From: an uncultured Cocleimonas sp.
Lineage (GTDB): Bacteria; Pseudomonadota; Gammaproteobacteria; Thiotrichales; Thiotrichaceae
Reading direction: 5' to 3'
Assembly (NCBI GenBank): GCA_937974135.1
Contig: CALJIH010000048.1
Location: 1 to 10,582, forward strand
DNA: 10,582 bases
Both the position numbers and the translations under genes were made by a program. The notes under the pieces were generated by a model. The model was not told the origin of the DNA. It did not search any database and worked only from the letters and a program-made list of their open reading frames with translations. Positions 6,882 to 10,582 of the stretch are shown piece by piece. Positions within the stretch are counted from its first letter, which is position 1. Every line of letters starts with the position of its first letter.

Positions 6882-7067
6882 ATGGAATATTTAAACGCAC
6901 TTAAAAGCGTGCTGGCAGCAATGATAGGGGTGCAAAAAGCGGATAATCATAGAAGAGATTTCTCTCAAAAAAGCGCAAAACCATTTATTGTTGTCGGCAT
7001 TATTATGACTATTGCTTTTGTGTTATTCGTTTATACACTAGTGCAAATAGTACTCAGTAATAGCTGA
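6882..7067 (+). CDS. DUF2970 family small membrane protein
   Basis: A 61-residue protein. The N-terminal half LNALKSVLAAMIGVQKADNHRRDF is amphipathic and charged, followed by a single helix at about residues 34-57 (FIVVGIIMTIAFVLFVYTLVQIVL). The pattern LKSVLAAxxGVQxxxNxxRDF followed by a short membrane segment is what I recall for DUF2970. In betaproteobacterial cox operons such a gene often lies between ctaG and coxC. Here it follows ctaB with a 1-nt gap and has no separate Shine-Dalgarno, so it is probably translationally coupled. Function is unknown; a link to oxidase assembly is inferred from context only. The next gene, prfB, is 134 nt away behind a candidate terminator. Confidence 0.8.
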   Translation: MEYLNALKSVLAAMIGVQKADNHRRDFSQKSAKPFIVVGIIMTIAFVLFVYTLVQIVLSNS

Positions 7068-7088
7068 ATTAATTTAAATAAAATTATC

Positions 7089-7112
7089 AAAAAAGACACC
7101 CCCCCACTTTTG
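7089..7112. repeat. Single copy of a G/C-run repeat (half of the 10000-10058 palindrome)
   Basis: Six A followed by the 18-mer GACACCCCCCCACTTTTG. Ignoring the length of the flanking A and T runs, it differs from the right arm of the large palindrome (10038-10060) by one base, C for T before ACTTTT. The 18-mer is also identical to 6523-6540 inside ctaB. Two intergenic copies about 3 kb apart suggest a dispersed repeat. Copy number in the genome cannot be seen here. Confidence 0.5.
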
Positions 7113-7121
7113 TGGTTTTTT
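7104..7121 (+). terminator. Candidate Rho-independent terminator after the SCO-like/ctaB/DUF2970 operon
   Basis: CCAC-TTTT-GTGG forms a 4-bp GC-rich hairpin with a T4 loop, followed directly by six T. An upstream run of six A could pair with the T tract across a bulge. The stem is short, so efficiency is doubtful. The place, 36 nt after the last stop codon of the operon, is right. Confidence 0.35.
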
Positions 7122-7124
7122 CAT

Positions 7125-7152
7125 TTGTTACTAGCATCATAGGGCTTATTTT
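7125..7152 (+). promoter_or_regulatory. Candidate promoter of prfB-lysS
   Basis: TTGTTA (7125-7130) and TATTTT (7147-7152) with a 16-nt spacer lie about 50 nt before the prfB start and just after the candidate terminator. The matches are moderate. A second -10-like TATGAT at 7169-7174 lacks a good -35. Confidence 0.3.
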
Positions 7153-7201
7153 CTGAGAATATTCCCTGTATGATTGCGTCTTTTTACGGAACAACGGTTT
7201 C

Positions 7202-8297
7202 ATGGAACTCAATCCTTATTACTCTCAAATAAAAGATTTACTGCAACGCATCGATGCGTTGAGGGGGTATCTTTGACTATGAGAATAAGAAAGAGCTTTT
7301 GGAAGAAACAGTTCGAGAATTAGAAGACCCTGAAGTTTGGAATGATCCAGAAAAAGCGCGTAAGTTAGGTAAGGATAGAACCAGCTACGAAAACGTCGTA
7401 CTGAATATCGACAATCTCTCCTCTCAATTAGGTGATGCCAATGAGCTCCTTGAAATGGCAGAAATGGAAGATGACCAAGTTACTGTGGATGCGGTTATCT
7501 CTGATCTTGAGACAGCCACTGCTGGCGTTGAAAAACTTGAATTTCAACGTATGTTCGCCGGCGACATGGATCCCAATAATGCATTCCTAGATATTCAATC
7601 AGGCTCAGGTGGCACTGAGGCACAAGATTGGGCAGAAATGGTATTACGCATGTATTTGCGTTGGGGTGAAGCCAAAGGATTTAAAACCGAGTTAATGGAA
7701 GCATCACCGGGTGATGTGGCTGGCATTAAATCAGCCACCATCAGTTTTGAAGGTGAATATGCGTTTGGTTGGTTACGTACAGAAATTGGCGTGCATCGTT
7801 TAGTACGTAAATCCCCGTTTGATTCGGGTGGACGCCGCCATACCTCTTTCTGTGCCGTATTTGTTTCGCCTGAAATTGATGATGATATCGAAATTGATAT
7901 CGATCCGTCAGATGTGCGTGTTGATGTCTATCGTGCCTCAGGAGCAGGTGGGCAGCACGTTAACAAAACTGAATCAGCGGTGCGTTTAACACATTTGCCA
8001 ACTAATACCGTGGTGCAATGTCAAAATGGCCGTTCGCAGCATCAAAATAAAGCCACGGCTATGAAACAATTGAAAGCAAAATTGTATGAACAAGAAATGC
8101 AATCGCGCAACGCTGAAAACCAAGAACTTGAAGATAATAAATCTGATATTGGTTGGGGCAGTCAAATACGCTCGTATGTTCTTGATGCATCACGCATTAA
8201 AGACCTACGTACCGGTGTAGAAACAGGTAACACACAAGCGGTGCTAGATGGCTCGCTTGATCAATTTATTACGGCCAGTTTAAAGTCAGGTCTTTAA
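7202..8297 (+). CDS. prfB: Peptide chain release factor 2, expressed by programmed +1 frameshift
   Basis: Ends translation at UGA and UAA. The first frame runs from ATG 7202 through ...RIDALRGYL and meets TGA at 7274-7276. Skipping T7274 joins it to the second frame (GAC TAT GAG from 7275) and gives a 364-residue protein; E. coli RF2 has 365. The second frame has no proper start of its own. Visible parts are the coiled N-terminal domain, the stop-codon reader tripeptide SPF at 204-206 (VRKSPFDSGGRRHTSF), and the catalytic GGQ at 249-251 (RASGAGGQHVNKTES). Ala245 corresponds to position 246 of E. coli RF2, where most bacteria have Ala and E. coli K-12 has Thr. The Shine-Dalgarno is weak. lysS follows after 27 nt, the same order as in E. 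coli. Confidence 0.97.
7262..7276 (+). promoter_or_regulatory. prfB autoregulatory +1 frameshift site
   Basis: AGGGGG-TAT-CTT-TGA followed by C. An internal Shine-Dalgarno-like AGGGGG lies 3 nt before the slippery CTT codon, and the in-frame stop TGA sits in poor context (followed by C). This equals the known E. coli site base for base. When RF2 is scarce, TGA is read slowly and the ribosome shifts from CTT to TTT, making more RF2. It is a regulated feature, not a sequencing error or pseudogene. Confidence 0.95.
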
Positions 8298-8324
8298 TAA
8301 ACATCAATAAGCAATGAGATAAAC

Positions 8325-9848
8325 ATGTCAAAAGAACATTCACAAAACACGGAAAACCAAGAAGTCGAAGTACAAGACGAAAATCAACTGATCGCACTGC
8401 GCCGTGAAAAACTCGGTGAAATGCGTGAAGCGGGTATCGCTTTTCCAAATGACTTTAATAGAGAGTTCTATGCTGCTGATTTACAAAAGAAGTATGAAGA
8501 ATTTGAAAAGCCATGGTTCAATGATAATGAGATACGTGTGAGTGTTGCTGGGCGTATCATGCTTAAGCGTGTTATGGGTAAAGCAAGCTTCATTACCATC
8601 TCAGATACCTCAGGTCGTATTCAAGTTTATGCACAAATTAAACTGCTAGGTGAAGAGGTGTATGAATCTTTCAAGACTTGGGACAGTGGCGATATCGTTG
8701 GCATTGAAGGTGTTTTGTTCCGAACCCAGACAGGGGAGTTAACTGTTAAAGCGGATAAAGCCCAGTTATTGACTAAATCTTTACGACCATTGCCAGAGAA
8801 ATTCCATGGTCTTAGTGATCAAGAACAGAGATATCGACAACGTTATTTAGACTTAATAATGAGTGATGAAACGCGTGATACGTTTAAAATGCGTTCTAAG
8901 ATTGTTAGTTATATTCGTCGTTTCTTTGAAGATCGTGAGTTTATGGAAGTTGAGACACCGATGCTACAGGTGATTCCTGGGGGTGCTACCGCTCGACCGT
9001 TTGAAACGCACCACAATGCCTTAGACATTGATATGTATTTACGTATCGCGCCCGAACTTTATCTAAAACGTTTGGTTGTGGGTGGTTTTGATAAAGTTTT
9101 TGAAATCAATCGTAATTTTCGTAATGAAGGTTTATCAACACGTCACAATCCAGAATTCACCATGATCGAATTCTACCAAGCGTACGCGACTTTCCATGAT
9201 TTAATGGATATTACTGAAGATTTACTGCGTGGTTTAGCGATTGATGTATTGGGAACCACTGAGGTGTCATATCAGGGTGAAGTATTCGATTTTGCTAAAA
9301 CCTTTGATCGTATTTCAGTGACGGATTCCATTCTTAAATATAACTCTGATTTAAATGCAGATAATATTGCTAGCTTAGATGCTGCTAAAGCAGTAGCCAA
9401 AAACCTAGGTATCCATGTTGAAGAATATTGGGGACTTGGGAAAATTCAAATGGAAATTTTCGACGAAACGGTCGAGAAGAAACTGCTAAACCCAACGTTC
9501 ATTACCGAGTATCCCGCCGAAGTATCGCCGTTAGCGCGGCGTAATGACGATAATGACTTCATCACAGATCGTTTTGAATTATTTATTGGTGGTCGTGAAA
9601 TTGGGAATGGTTTTTCTGAGCTTAATGATGCCGAAGATCAAGCAGAACGCTTCCAAAAGCAAGTCGCTGAAAAAGATGCGGGTGACGATGAAGCCATGCA
9701 TTATGACGCTGATTATATTCGTGCGCTTGAATACGGCATGCCACCCACGGCAGGTGAGGGCATTGGTATCGATCGTTTGGTGATGTTGTTGACGGATTCG
9801 CCTTCTATTAGAGATGTGATTCTATTCCCTCACATGCGCCCAGAGTAA
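8325..9848 (+). CDS. lysS: Lysyl-tRNA synthetase, class II
   Basis: A 507-residue cytoplasmic enzyme that charges tRNA-Lys. Its order is: a charged N-terminal helix (about 18-60), an OB-fold anticodon-binding domain (about 70-150, with VAGRIMLKRVMGKASFITISD), then the class II catalytic core. Motif 1 is near 198-213 (FFEDREFMEVETPML), motif 2 at 262-285 (NRNFRNEGLSTRHNPEFTMIE), and motif 3 near the end (GEGIGIDRLVMLLTDSPSIRDV) with the C-terminal FPHMRPE. Length is normal. ATG 8325 is preceded by a modest GAGAT site, and the N-terminal residues are family-typical. It lies 27 nt after prfB and is probably co-transcribed with it, as in E. coli. Just after the stop come a 122-bp inverted-repeat element and a large palindrome. 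Confidence 0.98.
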   Translation: MSKEHSQNTENQEVEVQDENQLIALRREKLGEMREAGIAFPNDFNREFYAADLQKKYEEFEKPWFNDNEIRVSVAGRIMLKRVMGKASFITISDTSGRIQVYAQIKLLGEEVYESFKTWDSGDIVGIEGVLFRTQTGELTVKADKAQLLTKSLRPLPEKFHGLSDQEQRYRQRYLDLIMSDETRDTFKMRSKIVSYIRRFFEDREFMEVETPMLQVIPGGATARPFETHHNALDIDMYLRIAPELYLKRLVVGGFDKVFEINRNFRNEGLSTRHNPEFTMIEFYQAYATFHDLMDITEDLLRGLAIDVLGTTEVSYQGEVFDFAKTFDRISVTDSILKYNSDLNADNIASLDAAKAVAKNLGIHVEEYWGLGKIQMEIFDETVEKKLLNPTFITEYPAEVSPLARRNDDNDFITDRFELFIGGREIGNGFSELNDAEDQAERFQKQVAEKDAGDDEAMHYDADYIRALEYGMPPTAGEGIGIDRLVMLLTDSPSIRDVILFPHMRPE

Positions 9849-9857
9849 ATAAGCACA

Positions 9858-9979
9858 TAGGACTTCATCTTTCGCTCCAACTCGGCGTTGTCAACGTACT
9901 CGAATGGTAACGTACTTAATCTACGCTCACATTCTCCATGTGCTGATGCCTTGATTTGAAGCGAAATATAGTCGTCCTA
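9858..9979. repeat. 122-bp element with imperfect terminal inverted repeats, downstream of lysS
   Basis: The left end TAGGAC...TTTCGCTCCAA (9858-9880) pairs with the right end TTGAAGCGAAA...GTCCTA (9956-9979): 6 of 6 outer pairs, an internal loop, then 10 of 11 pairs. The interior holds smaller hairpins, CGTTG-T-CAACG (9885-9895) and CACAT-TCTCC-ATGTG (9928-9942), and a direct repeat AACGTACT (at 9893 and 9909). Such an organised non-coding block between convergent genes suggests a MITE-like or structured intergenic repeat. The minus strand is stop-free across the element, but the frame has no upstream start. Identity as a repeated element is inferred; only one copy is in the window. Confidence 0.5.
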
Positions 9980-9999
9980 AGCCCTTATTTTATATATCT

Positions 10000-10058
10000 A
10001 AAAGTAGGGGGTGTCTTTTTAACTATTTAAATAGATAAAAAGACACCCCCCTACTTTT
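10000..10058. repeat. Near-perfect 59-bp palindrome (REPIN- or MITE-like), possible bidirectional terminator
   Basis: The left arm begins AAAAGTAGGGGGTGTCTTTTT and the right arm is its reverse complement with one extra C. The centre ATTTAAAT lies in the 12-bp palindrome CTATTTAAATAG, so the two arms meet with almost no loop. Across about 29 bp per arm there is one mismatch and one bulged C. It lies 23 nt past the end of the universal stress gene and 151 nt past lysS, two convergent genes. The G-run stem flanked by A and T tracts could end transcription from both sides. The arm recurs once at 7089-7112, which argues for a dispersed repeat rather than only a terminator. Confidence 0.7.
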
Positions 10059-10081
10059 TGGCATATTTGATTCTATTTAGT

Positions 10082-10582
10082 TTAATGCGACATAATCACT
10101 GGCACAATCATCGTGTCTAAAATCTTCTTCGTGACTCCACCAAATATTTTTCTTTGTAGGCTAGACGTTCCGTAGCTACCCATAATTAACAGATCTAAAC
10201 TGTTTTCTGCGATGTGATTTAAGATCACTGTGGGCACATCAAAAGAACCCGTTGTGGTTCTTCTTACTGCTGCATTTATTCCATGTCTTCTAAGATGCTC
10301 GGCCAGATCATCTGCTAATAATTCGCCTTTTGCGGTTTTTGATTTTCCTTCTGTGACGACGAGTATAGTCACATTCTTTACCTGTTTTAACATAGGAATA
10401 GAATCATGTACTGCACGTGTGGTGGTGGCTGAGCCATCCCAAGCGATTAATGCATTTCTAGCAGGAATATGGTGGCTACCAATATAAGGCATAAAAAATA
10501 CTGGGCGACCGCAATGTACAACGATTTTACTGGCGATTGATTCAATGAGGTCATAATTTCTATTTTCAGGATTTGCTTGTCT
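10082..10582 (-). CDS. Universal stress protein, C-terminal part of a probable tandem-domain protein (cut by window edge)
   Basis: The frame is open to the right edge of the window, 30 codons beyond the first ATG at 10492, so the gene is truncated at its 5' end. The visible 166 residues begin with NYDLIESIASKIVVHCGRPVFFMPY, the usual end of a first Usp domain, followed by a linker and ALIAWDGSATTTRAVHDSIPML, the start of a second. The C-terminal block GSYGTSSLQRKIFGGVTKKIL matches the G-x2-G-x9-G nucleotide-binding pattern of the family, and the protein ends TMIVPVIMSH. Tandem UspA proteins of about 280 residues respond to stress and starvation; the exact role here is unknown. It is convergent with lysS. 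The start and promoter lie outside the window. Confidence 0.88.
   Translation of the reverse strand, partial: RQANPENRNYDLIESIASKIVVHCGRPVFFMPYIGSHHIPARNALIAWDGSATTTRAVHDSIPMLKQVKNVTILVVTEGKSKTAKGELLADDLAEHLRRHGINAAVRRTTTGSFDVPTVILNHIAENSLDLLIMGSYGTSSLQRKIFGGVTKKILDTMIVPVIMSH

Noticed and set aside
7202..7276. prfB read as a truncated gene or pseudogene because of the in-frame TGA
   Set aside because: The TGA is inside the canonical programmed frameshift signal, and the joined product has all RF2 motifs and normal length.
9830..9976. Minus-strand stop-free frame of about 48 codons across the 122-bp element into the lysS 3' end
   Set aside because: A TAG lies directly upstream with no start codon until near its end, and it overlaps lysS antisense. 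It is treated as part of the repeat element; noted in case BLASTX gives a match.
1..10582. CRISPR array, tRNA or rRNA gene, defence or toxin-antitoxin system
   Set aside because: No regularly spaced direct repeats, cloverleaf or matching protein motifs were seen on either strand.

Overview
The window looks like a moderately AT-rich gammaproteobacterial chromosome. The evidence is the prfB-lysS pair with an E. coli-identical prfB frameshift site, and a cytochrome c oxidase cluster with DUF2909 and DUF2970 helper proteins. I cannot name a genus. All protein calls rest on recognising motifs by eye; no database search was run.

Layout. Positions 1-4864 (minus strand) hold a compact oxidase operon read right to left: coxB (subunit II with a fused cytochrome c domain), coxA (subunit I), a 48-residue membrane peptide, ctaG (Cox11 copper chaperone), coxC (subunit III), a DUF2909 twin-membrane protein, and the start of a SURF1 gene cut by the left edge. 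Gaps are 5-48 nt. Positions 4865-5349 are an AT-rich divergent control region. Positions 5350-7067 (plus strand) hold a second, shorter assembly operon: a membrane-anchored SCO/thioredoxin-like protein, ctaB/cyoE (heme O synthase) and a DUF2970 small membrane protein. Positions 7202-9848 (plus) hold prfB (release factor 2, made by +1 frameshifting) and lysS. A convergent spacer (9849-10081) follows. The right edge holds the C-terminal part of a probable tandem universal stress protein on the minus strand.

How the genes work together. CoxA, CoxB and CoxC form a caa3-type A1 heme-copper oxidase that reduces O2 and pumps protons. CtaG and SURF1 assemble its copper and heme a3 centres, CtaB makes heme O (the precursor of heme A), and the SCO-like protein and three small membrane proteins are probable assembly or accessory factors. 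The heme A synthase gene ctaA, often beside ctaB in such clusters, is not in the window.

Less ordinary content. A near-perfect 59-bp palindrome lies at 10000-10058, and its arm recurs as a single copy at 7089-7112. The core also matches an 18-mer inside ctaB. A separate 122-bp element with imperfect terminal inverted repeats sits directly behind lysS. These look like small dispersed repeats (REPIN- or MITE-like). I found no CRISPR array, toxin-antitoxin pair, phage gene or transposase gene. Most of the window is ordinary core metabolism; the repeats, the SCO-like protein lacking the usual histidine, and the unlisted 48-residue ORF are the parts worth a second look.
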